From Candidatus Planktophila sp. (lineage in GTDB: Bacteria; Actinomycetota; Actinomycetes; Nanopelagicales; Nanopelagicaceae), in contig JAURJS010000108.1 in assembly GCA_030832135.1 (NCBI GenBank), positions 1-8,143 of the forward strand: 8,143 bases of DNA, given 5' to 3'. Shown piece by piece: positions 1-8,077 of this stretch (its first letter is position 1; every line of letters starts with the position of its first letter). The notes under the pieces were generated by a model. The model did no database searches. It was not told the origin of the DNA and was given only the letters and a program-made list of their open reading frames with translations. The position numbers were made by a program, and so were the translations under genes.

Positions 1-324
1 AATGGGCAGACAGTTGAATCACATTCGATTTCAGCAGGTCTTGATTATCCAGGCGTTGGCCCAGAGCATGCATATCTTCACGACATCGGTCGCGCCGAAT
101 ATCGCGCCATCACCGATAAAGAGGCGATGGAAGCATTCTCAATCCTTTGTAAGAGTGAAGGAATCATCCCTGCGATTGAGACCGCGCATGCTCTTGCTGG
201 CGCAATGAAGGTCGGTAAGGAGCTCGGTCCAGATGCGATTATCTTGATCAATCTCTCTGGTCGTGGTGATAAAGATGTGCAGACAGCTGCCCAGTACTTC
301 GGCATCCCACTCGATGGTCAGTAG
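1..324 (+). CDS. trpB: Tryptophan synthase beta chain, C-terminal 107 residues (5' end outside window)
   Basis: TrpB uses PLP to condense indole, channelled from TrpA, with L-serine to give L-tryptophan; it works in the cytoplasm as an alpha2-beta2 complex. Reading frame 1 is open from the first base to a TAG at 322-324. Family motifs are plain: '[18 protein letters not shown]' near the fragment's start, '[14 protein letters not shown]' around fragment residues 51-64, and 'LSGRGDKD' around residues 85-92. By family knowledge the Glu of the second motif (codon 178-180) lies by the cofactor, and the Ser of the third (codon 256-258) contacts the PLP pyridine nitrogen. Both are kept. The PLP-binding lysine lies upstream, outside the window. 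The fragment looks intact and runs to the usual C-terminus. trpA follows 12 bases later, as in most bacterial trp operons. Identification is secure; only the N-terminal part is unseen. Confidence 0.97.
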   Translation, partial: NGQTVESHSISAGLDYPGVGPEHAYLHDIGRAEYRAITDKEAMEAFSILCKSEGIIPAIETAHALAGAMKVGKELGPDAIILINLSGRGDKDVQTAAQYFGIPLDGQ

Positions 325-327
325 GGG
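323..327 (+). promoter_or_regulatory. Ribosome-binding site of trpA overlapping the trpB stop
   Basis: AGGGG lies 9 bases before the trpA ATG, and its first two bases are part of the trpB TAG stop. Terminating ribosomes would therefore sit on the initiation region of trpA. This suits translational coupling of two subunits needed in equal amounts. The motif and spacing are seen; the coupling is inferred. Confidence 0.7.
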
Positions 328-336
328 TAGATAAGA

Positions 337-1137
337 ATGAGCACTCCACTCGATAATCTCTTCTTAAGAATGCGCGAAGAAAAGCGCGCAGCGCTGATTG
401 CATATATCCCTGCCGGATTTCCCACAGTTAAAGATTGCCATCGAGTAATTCAGGCATTTGTTGATGGGGGAGTCGATGCGATTGAGATTGGATTTCCCTA
501 TAGCGATCCTGTGATGGATGGTCCAACAATCCAAGAAGCTGCGGTCACAGCCCTCAATAACGGAACGACTGCCGGCGATGTGCTCGATGCGCTCGAAGTT
601 GCAGTCAATGCTGGAGTTCCATCTGTTGTGATGACATATTGGAATCCAATCGAGAAGTATGGTGTGAAGAAGTTTGCCGATGCAATCGCAGCACGTGGTG
701 GATCTGGCGTGATTCATCCAGATATCACCATCGAAGAGTCTGGTGAATGGCTCTCCGCCGCGGAGGAGTCAGCGATTAATCCGATCTATGTCGTTGCGCT
801 AAGTACCTCTGATGATCGCTTGGCAAAGGTCACGGCTCAATGCGGCGGTTTTGTTTATGCAGCGAGCATCATGGGGGTTACTGGTGCCCGCGCATCAATC
901 TCAACAGGTGCGGAAGGGTTGGTTGCTCGCATTCGAACAACAACTGATCTGCCTGTTGCAGTCGGTCTTGGCGTCTCTACACGTGAACAAGCTCGTGGAG
1001 TTGCCGCATATGCCGATGGCGTCATCGTTGGCTCAGCATTCGTGAAGGCGATTCTCGATGCTCCGACTATCGACGAAGGTCTCATAAAAGTCACAGAGTT
1101 GGCGCGCGAGCTTGCACTGGGCGTTCGAGGCCAATAG
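337..1137 (+). CDS. trpA: Tryptophan synthase alpha chain
   Basis: TrpA cleaves indole-3-glycerol phosphate to glyceraldehyde 3-phosphate and indole, which passes to TrpB. The 266 residues match the normal family length, and the protein should be a single TIM barrel. The catalytic region is 'EIGFPYSDPVMDGPTIQ', where Glu50 and Asp61 correspond to the catalytic Glu49 and Asp60 of the Salmonella enzyme. The flexible-loop and phosphate-binding segments are also present: 'GFVYAASIMGVTGAR' around residues 170-184 and 'PVAVGLGVST' further on, both of actinobacterial type. The start at 337 is supported by AGGGG at 323-327 and by the usual short N-terminus before the first helix. Small departures from the usual actinobacterial pattern, as I recall it, are 'HPD' where 'TPD' is common and 'VALSTSDDRL' where 'VAPSSTDERL' is common. 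Neither touches the catalytic pair, so the enzyme is probably active. Confidence 0.97.
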   Translation: MSTPLDNLFLRMREEKRAALIAYIPAGFPTVKDCHRVIQAFVDGGVDAIEIGFPYSDPVMDGPTIQEAAVTALNNGTTAGDVLDALEVAVNAGVPSVVMTYWNPIEKYGVKKFADAIAARGGSGVIHPDITIEESGEWLSAAEESAINPIYVVALSTSDDRLAKVTAQCGGFVYAASIMGVTGARASISTGAEGLVARIRTTTDLPVAVGLGVSTREQARGVAAYADGVIVGSAFVKAILDAPTIDEGLIKVTELARELALGVRGQ

Positions 1138-1183
1138 CCCTTATATTTACCCCAATCTCATCTCCAGAAGTTCTGTAATCGAA

Positions 1184-1189
1184 AGAGGA
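1184..1189 (+). promoter_or_regulatory. Ribosome-binding site deciding the start of the DsbA-like gene
   Basis: AGAGGA lies 6 bases before the ATG at 1196. The reading frame stays open upstream to a TTG at 1112 inside trpA. This site, and the match of the resulting N-terminus to a short basic tail followed by one membrane helix, fix the start at 1196. Confidence 0.65.
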
Positions 1190-1195
1190 AAATCC

Positions 1196-1879
1196 ATGTC
1201 ACAGAAAAAGGCACCTCAGGGTGGAAAAGATAACTTCACCCGCTATCTCGTCATTGGAGTAGTGGTGGCAGTTGCTTCAATCATGGTTGTTCCAACAGTT
1301 CTTTCGAAGAACAAGCCTGTCTCACAGGAGATACCTGCAACCGTCTCAGCAGAGAATGGTTATGCGATCTCTTTCAATACCGAAGATAAGACCCTTCCGG
1401 TTGTAGATATCTATGAAGATTTCCAATGTCCAATCTGTCAGCAATTTGAAGCTCTCAACGGTGAATACATCAACTCACTTATCACAGAGAAGAAGGCTGC
1501 CGTCCGGTTCAACATCCTCTCCTTCCTAGGCACTGAGTCTGTTCGTGCTGCAAATGCAGCGGCATGCTCTAATGATGAAAATAAGTTTGTTGATTTCCAC
1601 CTCGGTCTCTATGCCAATCAACCAGGAGCTGAGAACTCTGGTGAGTGGTCTGATGAGCGTCTGATTGCAATCGGTGAGGCATCTGGCATCACCAGCGATT
1701 CATTTAAGAGCTGCGTGAAAGATATGAAGTATGAGGGATGGGTCGCCAAGGTTGCTGAGGCTGGATCAAAGGCAGGTGTTAACTCAACTCCTACAGTCTT
1801 TGTCAACGGCAAGCAGATCGATCGCAATAGCGAATACTTCAGCGCAGATAAATTTAAAGCAGCTGTAGAGCGCGGTTAA
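1196..1879 (+). CDS. Membrane-anchored DsbA-like thiol-disulfide oxidoreductase
   Basis: The protein has 227 residues. A short basic cytoplasmic tail (1-16) precedes one hydrophobic segment at about 17-36, so the thioredoxin-fold domain should lie outside the membrane. The redox motif is 'DFQCPICQQF', with Cys78 and Cys81 in a CPIC arrangement. The cis-proline loop that faces it is 'STPTVFVNG', with Pro199. A helical insertion between them is typical of DsbA (Thioredoxin_4 group). Two further cysteines, Cys124 and Cys173, are spaced like the second disulfide known in Mycobacterium tuberculosis DsbA. The role is probably oxidation or isomerisation of disulfides in exported proteins; the direction is not readable from sequence. 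No VKOR or DsbB partner gene is in the window. The lgt start comes 1 base after its stop, which suggests joint expression of two envelope genes. I give no gene symbol because actinobacteria carry several such paralogues. Confidence 0.85.
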   Translation: MSQKKAPQGGKDNFTRYLVIGVVVAVASIMVVPTVLSKNKPVSQEIPATVSAENGYAISFNTEDKTLPVVDIYEDFQCPICQQFEALNGEYINSLITEKKAAVRFNILSFLGTESVRAANAAACSNDENKFVDFHLGLYANQPGAENSGEWSDERLIAIGEASGITSDSFKSCVKDMKYEGWVAKVAEAGSKAGVNSTPTVFVNGKQIDRNSEYFSADKFKAAVERG

Positions 1880-1880
1880 T

Positions 1881-2687
1881 ATGCGCACCTCCATTCCAAC
1901 TCCGGAGATATCCGTAGTTGAAATTGGGCCTTTTGCGGTGCACATCTATGCGCTCTGCATCATGACTGGTGTTGCACTTGCCATCTGGCTGGGAAATAGA
2001 CGATTCCTCGCTTCCTACCCAGATGCACGCGGCATTGTCAGCGATGTTGCAATAGTCGCCGTTCCTGCTGGAGTTTTAGGTGGACGCCTCTATCACGTTG
2101 TCACAACACCTGAGAAATTCTTCGGAGGCGATGGTCGCCCGGAAGATATATTGAAGATCTGGCAAGGTGGTTTAGGAATTTGGGGCGCTATCTCCCTCGG
2201 CGCACTCGGTGCATTTGTTGCATATAGATATCTAGCCCGCTCGCGAGAGCTTCCTAGCTTTAGATTCTTCCTTGATGCTATCGCTCCAGGCATCGTCTTT
2301 GCCCAGGCAATTGGCCGTTGGGGAAATTGGTTTAATGCAGAGTTATTTGGAGGCCCCACAGATCTACCGTGGGCGCTTGAGATTCCGCGATGGGCAAGGC
2401 CTGAAGAGTTTAAGGAATTTCTCACCTTCCATCCAACCTTCCTCTATGAATCTCTTTGGTGCGCGGCAATCGGTGTGGCTCTGATTGGAGTGGGGGGCAA
2501 GCTCAAGGGCGGCCAGACCTTCGCTCTCTACATCGCCACCTACTGTCTTGGACGCCTCGCATTTGAATTAATTCGTATCGATGAGGCGAATCTCATCCTC
2601 GGTATTCGCGTCAATGTCTTTGTCTCGATTATGGTGGGGCTCAGCGCGCTGGTGGCATTCCGCAAGTTTTCAACCAGCACGCGATAA
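1881..2687 (+). CDS. lgt: Prolipoprotein diacylglyceryl transferase
   Basis: Lgt moves a diacylglyceryl group from phosphatidylglycerol to the lipobox cysteine of prolipoproteins, the first step of lipoprotein maturation in the cytoplasmic membrane. The 268-residue product is strongly hydrophobic with about seven predicted membrane segments. The family signature is 'GRWGNWFNAELFG', with Arg146, Asn149 and Glu154; Arg146 should match essential Arg143 of the E. coli enzyme. 'HIYALCIMTG' near the N-terminus contains Tyr23, likely equivalent to E. coli Tyr26. 'HPTFLYESLW' and 'GRLAFELIR' (Arg225, Glu229, Arg232) supply the other conserved blocks. Many actinobacterial Lgt proteins carry a long charged C-terminal tail; this one ends soon after the last membrane helix. 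The gene starts 1 base after the DsbA-like gene with only a weak AGAG at 1867-1870, so initiation probably depends on coupling. The signal peptidase gene lspA is not nearby. Confidence 0.96.
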   Translation: MRTSIPTPEISVVEIGPFAVHIYALCIMTGVALAIWLGNRRFLASYPDARGIVSDVAIVAVPAGVLGGRLYHVVTTPEKFFGGDGRPEDILKIWQGGLGIWGAISLGALGAFVAYRYLARSRELPSFRFFLDAIAPGIVFAQAIGRWGNWFNAELFGGPTDLPWALEIPRWARPEEFKEFLTFHPTFLYESLWCAAIGVALIGVGGKLKGGQTFALYIATYCLGRLAFELIRIDEANLILGIRVNVFVSIMVGLSALVAFRKFSTSTR

Positions 2688-2689
2688 GG
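2686..2689 (+). promoter_or_regulatory. Ribosome-binding site of the VIT gene overlapping the lgt stop
   Basis: AAGG begins within the lgt TAA stop (2685-2687) and ends 7 bases before the ATG at 2697. It supports this start and suggests translational coupling of the transporter gene to lgt. Confidence 0.6.
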
Positions 2690-2696
2690 TAGCAAT

Positions 2697-3419
2697 ATGG
2701 GTCTGGAAGATGTACATATTCGCAATCGCCAACATAAGGCCAACCGCGCTGGCTGGCTTCGCGCTGGAGTTCTCGGTGTCAATGATGGATTGGTCTCCAC
2801 CGCATCGCTGATGGTCGGTGTTGCTGCCGCAAGTGCATCCTTCGATAACGCTCAGACAATTATTATTTCAACCGGTGTTGCAGGTATTGCCGCCGGCGCA
2901 CTTTCGATGGCTGTTGGTGAATATATCTCGGTTGCATCACAGACTGATATCGAAGAATCTGACCGCCTCCTTGAGATTGAACACCTTCGTATCGATCCTG
3001 AAGGCGAGCTAGAAGAACTTGTTGAAATTTATCGAGATCGTGGCCTCGATGAAGATCTTGCACGACAAGTTGCAATCCAACTCTCTGAAAAGGATGCCCT
3101 CAACGCTCACCTTCGTGATGAGCTCGGCCACCATCCTCATAGCAAGGCTCGCCCCCTTCAGGCATCGGTGGCATCGGCTCTCTCATTTACTATCGGTGGC
3201 CTCATTCCATTCTTGGGCGCATTCGCACCAACGGTCGGCTCCATCACAGCCTCCATCGTCGGGTTCACAGTGGTGGGGCTAGCGGCTGCAGGGGCTGTCG
3301 GAGCAAAGATCGCCGGCTCTAAGGTCGTCATCCCAACGCTGCGCGTCCTTATCGGTGGCTGCCTCGGTATGGCCATTACCGCTGGAATCGGTCAAATCTT
3401 CCACATCGCCACCGCCTAA
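2697..3419 (+). CDS. VIT1/CCC1-family divalent metal (Fe2+/Mn2+) transporter
   Basis: The 240-residue product has the layout of the VIT family. Two membrane segments at about 20-45 and 54-80 are followed by an acidic cytoplasmic region at about 84-150, then three membrane segments at about 155-177, 180-203 and 210-235. The first helix has 'GVNDGLVSTASLMVG', with Asp30 in the position family members use for metal. The second ends in 'GALSMAVGEYISVASQ', with Glu75. The soluble region is rich in Glu and contains 'ELEELVEIYRDRGL' and 'AHLRDELGHHPH', both recognisable as the VIT metal-binding region. Characterised relatives carry Fe2+ or Mn2+ out of the cytosol in exchange for protons; the bacterial substrate here is inferred. 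It follows lgt by 9 bases and is the last gene before the 131-base gap. Which metal it prefers cannot be told from sequence. Confidence 0.88.
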   Translation: MGLEDVHIRNRQHKANRAGWLRAGVLGVNDGLVSTASLMVGVAAASASFDNAQTIIISTGVAGIAAGALSMAVGEYISVASQTDIEESDRLLEIEHLRIDPEGELEELVEIYRDRGLDEDLARQVAIQLSEKDALNAHLRDELGHHPHSKARPLQASVASALSFTIGGLIPFLGAFAPTVGSITASIVGFTVVGLAAAGAVGAKIAGSKVVIPTLRVLIGGCLGMAITAGIGQIFHIATA

Positions 3420-3550
3420 ATAGGCTCAATGAGTGACTCGAAAACTCTCATAAAAGTAGTCATCGCCCGCCTCTGGTTGCTACCCTTTCGCTCTTAACAC
3501 GGGCCATCGTCGTCCCCGCGTCAGTTTTAGCGTGAAGGAAGACGAATACG
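3420..3550 (+). promoter_or_regulatory. Spacer upstream of gltB with a weak candidate promoter
   Basis: This is the longest gap between genes in the window and probably holds the gltBD promoter. The best sigma-70-like pair I see is TAGTCA at 3457-3462 (four of six matches to TTGACA) and TACCCT at 3481-3486 (fits the actinobacterial TAnnnT -10 pattern), 18 bases apart. That would leave a leader of roughly 60 bases. An inverted repeat, ATGAG at 3429-3433 with CTCAT at 3447-3451, lies upstream of the -35 candidate; inside it GAGTGACTC at 3431-3439 is a perfect odd palindrome. No U-tract follows, so it does not look like a terminator for the VIT gene. I saw no convincing GlnR box or known riboswitch. 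The promoter call is weak. Confidence 0.3.
3534..3539 (+). promoter_or_regulatory. Ribosome-binding site of gltB
   Basis: GAAGGA lies 11 bases before the gltB ATG, a slightly long spacing but with a strong core. The start it selects gives a 22-residue leader before the catalytic Cys23, as expected for GltB, which is processed to expose that cysteine. Confidence 0.65.
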
Positions 3551-6500
3551 ATGGCACTTCAATCGAACTATCCAGCTGCACAGGGTCTCTACGATCCTGC
3601 AAATGAGCACGATGCCTGCGGCGTTGCAATGGTCGCTACCCTCAATAAAGTTGCAACACATGAGATTGTGGCAAAGGCGCTCACAGCTCTTCGCAACCTA
3701 GAGCACCGCGGTGCATCTGGAGCTGAGCCAGATTCAGGTGATGGCGCAGGTATTTTGATTCGCGTTCCTGATGCCTTCTATCGCGCTGAAGTTTCTTTCA
3801 CACTTCCCGCTGAAGGTTCCTATGCAACAGGTGTTGCCTTTATCGCGCGCGATGAATCCGGCGCTGGAAAAGATCTCAAGGGCGAGATTGAAAAGCTAGC
3901 AATTGAAGAAGGGCTCATCGTTCTCGGATGGCGCGCACTTCCGATTAATTCATCGTCACTAGGAAAGACTGCGCTCTCTGTGATGCCAGATTTCCAACAG
4001 GTATTTATCGCAGGCGCAAAGGGTGAATCTGGACTTGCTCTCGATCGCAAAGTCTTCTGTCTGCGAAAGCGCGCAGAGCACTCACTCGATCTCTACTTCC
4101 CATCATTGTCATCCCAGACCATTGTTTATAAGGGAATGCTTACAACGGGTCAGCTAGAGGAATTCTTCCCTGATCTCAGTGATGAGCGCGTGGTCTCACC
4201 ACTTGCCCTCGTTCACTCACGTTTTTCTACCAATACATTCCCTTCATGGCCACTTGCCCACCCATATCGCTATATCGCCCATAACGGTGAAATCAATACC
4301 GTTAAGGGAAACCGCAACTGGATGCGTGCTCGCGAATCACTTCTGAAGAGTGAGTACTTCGGTGAAGATCTCGATCGCATCTTCCCAATCGTTGAGATGT
4401 CGGGCTCAGACTCTGCCTCATTTGATGAAGTTCTCGAGCTTCTCTACCTCGGTGGTCGTTCACTTCCGCACTCTGTTTTGATGATGATTCCTGAGGCGTG
4501 GGAGAACCACGCAACGATGTCGCAGAAGCGTCGTGATTTCTACGCATTCCACGCATCGATGATGGAGCCATGGGATGGTCCTGCATGTGTGACCTTTACA
4601 AATGGACATCAGGTTGGTGCAGTTCTCGATCGCAATGGACTTCGCCCTTCTCGTTACTGGGTAACAGATGATGGTTTGGTAGTACTTGCATCAGAGGTCG
4701 GCGTTCTTGATTTCCCAGCAGAGAAGATTGTCCGCAAGGGTCGTTTGCAACCAGGCAAGATGTTCTTGGTTGATATTGAGTCAGGGCGCATCATTGAAGA
4801 TGATGAGATTAAAGATTCACTCGCCGATGCAGCTCCTTATGGAAAGTGGCTAGCAGATGGAATGGTTAAGCTCTCAGAACTTCCATCACGTGAACACATC
4901 ATCTATCCACATAAATCCGTTGTCCGTCGACAGAAGGCATTTGGATATACAGAGGAAGAGCTCAAGATCATTATCGCTCCGATGGCTAAGTCCGGGGGAG
5001 AGGCTCTTGGCTCAATGGGTAGCGATTCGCCAATTGCAGCTCTCTCCAATAAGCCACGTTTACTCTTCGATTACTTCAGTCAGTTATTTGCTCAGGTCAC
5101 CAACCCACCGCTCGATGCAATTCGCGAAGAGTTAGTGACCAGCCTTGGTGGATCAATTGGCCCTGAGCACAACTTGCTCGATCCAGGTCCTGATTCATGT
5201 AAGCAGATTTCGCTCGCCTTCCCAGTAATCGATAATGATGAATTGGCGAAGATCATCAACATCAACGTTGATGATGAGTATCCAGAACTTGCCGCCCATG
5301 TTGTTCGCGGTCTATTCCCGGTTACCGGCGATGGCAACACTCTTCGCCAACGCTTGGAAGAGATCAAATTGGAAGTTTCACAGGCAATTAAAGATGGCGC
5401 ACATGTCATCGTCCTCTCAGATCGCGATGGCGATGCCGAGGATTGCCCAATTCCTTCATTGCTTCTCACAGCTGCCGTTCACCACCACCTTATTCGTGAG
5501 AAGACACGTACTCAGGTTGGTCTTATTGTTGAAGCAGGAGATGTCCGCGAAGTTCACCATGTGGCACTTCTCGTCGGCTATGGCGCAGCTGCTGTTAACC
5601 CATACCTGGTGATGGAATCGGCTGAAGATCTCGTTCGCCAAGGAGTCATCACCGGCATCTCACCAGAGAAGGCGGTTCGCAACACAATCAAGGCGCTCGG
5701 CAAGGGCGTTCTTAAGGTGATGTCGAAGATGGGTATCTCAACCATCTCGTCTTACACCGGCGCTCAAGTCTTCGAGGCAATTGGTATTGCACAAGATGTA
5801 GTCGATGAGTTCTTCGTTGGAACAACATCACGTCTGGGTGGAGTCAGCCTCGATGTGATTGCAGAAGAGACCATCAAGCGTCACTTCTTGGCATATCCAC
5901 CTGGAGGCGAAATCCCAGGTGCGAAGAAGCTTGCAGTCGGTGGCGAGTATCAGTGGCGCCGCGATGGCGAGCCACACCTCTTCAATCCAGAGACTGTTTT
6001 CGCGCTTCAGCACTCAACACGTAATAAGCGTTACGACATCTTTAAGCGATACACAACGAAGGTCAATGATCAGAGCAAGGCGCTGATGACACTTCGTGGA
6101 CTATTTGAGTTTAAAGAGCGAACACCAATCGATATCAGTGAAGTTGAGCCAATCTCAGAGATTGTTAAGCGCTTCTCAACTGGTGCGATGTCTTACGGAT
6201 CTGTCTCTCAGGAAGTGCATGAAACTCTTGCAATCGCAATGAACCGTCTTGGCGCAAAGTCCAATACCGGTGAAGGTGGCGAAGATCCAGAGCGCTTTAT
6301 CAGAATGGCAAATGGAGATTCCAAGCGCTCTTCTATCAAGCAGGTTGCATCAGGTCGCTTCGGTGTGACAAGTAATTATCTTGTTAACGCTGATGATATT
6401 CAGATCAAGATTGCGCAAGGGGCAAAGCCTGGAGAAGGTGGACAGCTTCCTGGTTACAAGGTCTATCCATGGGTAGCAAAGGCACGTTACTCCACTCCTG

Positions 6501-8077
6501 GCGTGGGCTTGATTTCACCACCTCCACATCACGATATCTACTCAATTGAAGATCTGGCACAGTTAATCCACGACCTTAAGAATGCAAATAAAGATGCACG
6601 TGTTCACGTCAAGCTTGTTGCAGAAGTTGGTGTTGGAACAGTTGCAGCAGGTGTATCAAAGGCACATGCAGATGTTGTTCTTATCTCAGGCCATGATGGT
6701 GGCACAGGTGCTTCGCCTTTGACTTCACTCAAGCACGCTGGCGCTCCATGGGAGCTCGGTTTGGCTGAGACACAGCAGACACTTCTTCTCAATGGATTAC
6801 GTGATCGCATCGTGGTTCAGGCAGATGGTCAGCTCAAGACGGGGCGCGATGTTGTTATCGCAGCTCTTCTTGGCGCAGAGGAGTATGGCTTTGCCACCGC
6901 TCCACTCGTCGTCTCTGGTTGCATCATGATGCGCGTCTGTCACCTGGATACATGTCCGGTGGGAGTTGCAACTCAGAACCCAGAGCTACGTGCACGCTTT
7001 ACTGGAAAGCCTGAATTCGTGGAGACATTCTTCGAATATATCGCTGAAGAAGTTCGTGAGCTCTTGGCATCTCTTGGCTTCCGCACGATGCAAGAAGCAA
7101 TCGGCCATGTTGAATATCTTGAGACAAGAAAGGCAGTGGATCACTGGAAGGCTGCAGGCCTTGATCTCTCACCACTTCTTACCCGTCCAGATGTTCCATC
7201 TTCTCTCTACTGCACAACAACCCAGGATCATGGGCTTGCAGCAGCGCTCGATAACACCTTGATTGAGAAGGCTGCTCCTGCACTGACTAAGGGGGAGAAG
7301 GTATCTATCGATCTTCCAGTGCGTAACGTCAACCGCACCGTGGGAACGATGTTGGGTGCAGAGATCACTCGCAAGTATGGAGCTGAAGGACTTCCAGCCG
7401 GCACAATCGATATCACTCTTCGTGGATCTGCTGGCCAATCACTTGGAGCATTTACTCCACGTGGAATGGTGATCCGTCTCTTCGGTGACTCCAATGACTA
7501 TGTTGGAAAGGGAATCTCCGGTGGACGCGTAGTACTCCGTCCTGATGAGAAGGCAACATTCCCATCACATGACAATGTCATCGCTGGAAATGTCATCGGC
7601 TACGGTGCAACATCAGGTGAGATCTTTATCCGCGGACTTGTGGGAGAGCGCTTCTGCGTTCGTAACTCAGGCGCAACTGCTGTCGTTGAAGGCGTGGGAG
7701 ATCACGCTCTTGAATATATGACTGGTGGCACCGTGGTAATCCTTGGTCGCACAGGACGCAACATTGCCGCAGGTATGTCAGGCGGTCGTGCATTCGTTCT
7801 CGACCTCAATGCGGCCCTCGTCAATGGCGAGATGGTCGATGTGCTGGCAATTCCTGCAGATGAGAAGGAGCGACTCCAATCAGCTGTCTCTGAATTTGCA
7901 AAGGAGACCGGTTCAGTAGTTGCGCAAGAACTTCTTGCAGATTGGGATGCTTCGCTGTCGCGCTTCTCATTGATCATGCCTCGCGACTATGCACGCGTTC
8001 TTGGTGCGATGAAGCGAGCAACAGATGAAGGTCTTCCAGTAGATCACTATGTAATGGAGGTTGCGGCAAATGGCTGA
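3551..8077 (+). CDS. gltB: Glutamate synthase (NADPH) large subunit
   Basis: GltB releases ammonia from glutamine and passes it through an internal tunnel to an FMN site, where 2-oxoglutarate becomes glutamate with electrons from GltD. At 1508 residues it is full length for the family. Domains in order: a 22-residue propeptide; a class II glutamine amidotransferase domain from about 23 to 430, with nucleophile Cys23 ('[14 protein letters not shown]'), 'AHNGEINT' (Asn245, Gly246) and '[10 protein letters not shown]' (Asp287); a central domain with '[13 protein letters not shown]'; an FMN-binding barrel from about 845 to 1210, with '[10 protein letters not shown]' at 875-884 and '[10 protein letters not shown]' from 1047; and a C-terminal GXGXG beta-helix from about 1260. 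Cys1124, Cys1130 and Cys1135 in '[17 protein letters not shown]' give the CX5CX4C pattern that holds the 3Fe-4S cluster. An adjacent gltD argues for the NADPH enzyme rather than the ferredoxin form. No frameshift or missing key residue was seen. It is probably transcribed from the preceding spacer. Confidence 0.98.
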   Translation: MALQSNYPAAQGLYDPANEHDACGVAMVATLNKVATHEIVAKALTALRNLEHRGASGAEPDSGDGAGILIRVPDAFYRAEVSFTLPAEGSYATGVAFIARDESGAGKDLKGEIEKLAIEEGLIVLGWRALPINSSSLGKTALSVMPDFQQVFIAGAKGESGLALDRKVFCLRKRAEHSLDLYFPSLSSQTIVYKGMLTTGQLEEFFPDLSDERVVSPLALVHSRFSTNTFPSWPLAHPYRYIAHNGEINTVKGNRNWMRARESLLKSEYFGEDLDRIFPIVEMSGSDSASFDEVLELLYLGGRSLPHSVLMMIPEAWENHATMSQKRRDFYAFHASMMEPWDGPACVTFTNGHQVGAVLDRNGLRPSRYWVTDDGLVVLASEVGVLDFPAEKIVRKGRLQPGKMFLVDIESGRIIEDDEIKDSLADAAPYGKWLADGMVKLSELPSREHIIYPHKSVVRRQKAFGYTEEELKIIIAPMAKSGGEALGSMGSDSPIAALSNKPRLLFDYFSQLFAQVTNPPLDAIREELVTSLGGSIGPEHNLLDPGPDSCKQISLAFPVIDNDELAKIININVDDEYPELAAHVVRGLFPVTGDGNTLRQRLEEIKLEVSQAIKDGAHVIVLSDRDGDAEDCPIPSLLLTAAVHHHLIREKTRTQVGLIVEAGDVREVHHVALLVGYGAAAVNPYLVMESAEDLVRQGVITGISPEKAVRNTIKALGKGVLKVMSKMGISTISSYTGAQVFEAIGIAQDVVDEFFVGTTSRLGGVSLDVIAEETIKRHFLAYPPGGEIPGAKKLAVGGEYQWRRDGEPHLFNPETVFALQHSTRNKRYDIFKRYTTKVNDQSKALMTLRGLFEFKERTPIDISEVEPISEIVKRFSTGAMSYGSVSQEVHETLAIAMNRLGAKSNTGEGGEDPERFIRMANGDSKRSSIKQVASGRFGVTSNYLVNADDIQIKIAQGAKPGEGGQLPGYKVYPWVAKARYSTPGVGLISPPPHHDIYSIEDLAQLIHDLKNANKDARVHVKLVAEVGVGTVAAGVSKAHADVVLISGHDGGTGASPLTSLKHAGAPWELGLAETQQTLLLNGLRDRIVVQADGQLKTGRDVVIAALLGAEEYGFATAPLVVSGCIMMRVCHLDTCPVGVATQNPELRARFTGKPEFVETFFEYIAEEVRELLASLGFRTMQEAIGHVEYLETRKAVDHWKAAGLDLSPLLTRPDVPSSLYCTTTQDHGLAAALDNTLIEKAAPALTKGEKVSIDLPVRNVNRTVGTMLGAEITRKYGAEGLPAGTIDITLRGSAGQSLGAFTPRGMVIRLFGDSNDYVGKGISGGRVVLRPDEKATFPSHDNVIAGNVIGYGATSGEIFIRGLVGERFCVRNSGATAVVEGVGDHALEYMTGGTVVILGRTGRNIAAGMSGGRAFVLDLNAALVNGEMVDVLAIPADEKERLQSAVSEFAKETGSVVAQELLADWDASLSRFSLIMPRDYARVLGAMKRATDEGLPVDHYVMEVAANG
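8056..8060 (+). promoter_or_regulatory. Ribosome-binding site of gltD inside gltB
   Basis: GGAGG lies within the last gltB codons, 9 bases before the gltD ATG at 8070. It is the strongest Shine-Dalgarno match in the window and settles the gltD start over the in-frame ATG at 8091. Confidence 0.8.

Noticed and set aside
1112..1147. Promoter for the DsbA-like gene from TTGCAC (1112-1117) and TATATT (1142-1147)
   Set aside because: The two elements are 24 bases apart, too far for a sigma-70 promoter, and TATATT alone in an AT-rich gap is weak evidence.
1119..1147. Terminator after trpA from GGGC and GCCC followed by TTATATTT
   Set aside because: The stem is only 4 base pairs with a 14-base loop and the following T-run is interrupted.
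1112..1195. Upstream extension of the DsbA-like reading frame to a TTG inside trpA
   Set aside because: No Shine-Dalgarno site precedes it, it would overlap trpA, and it would add a 28-residue stretch before the basic tail and membrane helix. The ATG at 1196 has AGAGGA at a good distance.
2093..2425. Long open frame on the - strand across lgt (about 110 codons)
   Set aside because: It is antisense to a gene with clear family motifs, has no recognisable motif or ribosome-binding site, and is explained by the codon use of lgt. The same holds for the - strand frame at 5092-5469 within gltB.
3432..3450. GlnR-type box upstream of gltB
   Set aside because: A GTGAC followed by GAAAAC is present, but the halves are 2 bases apart rather than the roughly 6 expected, and no second pair follows.
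4036..4640. Recurring CTCGATCGCA words resembling a dispersed repeat such as HIP1
   Set aside because: They are in frame as Leu-Asp-Arg codons in gltB and do not form the full GCGATCGC octamer; ordinary codon preference explains them.
3551..8077. Possible frameshift, intein or insertion in gltB because of its length
   Set aside because: The frame is open throughout, the domains follow in normal order, and 1508 residues is normal for the family.
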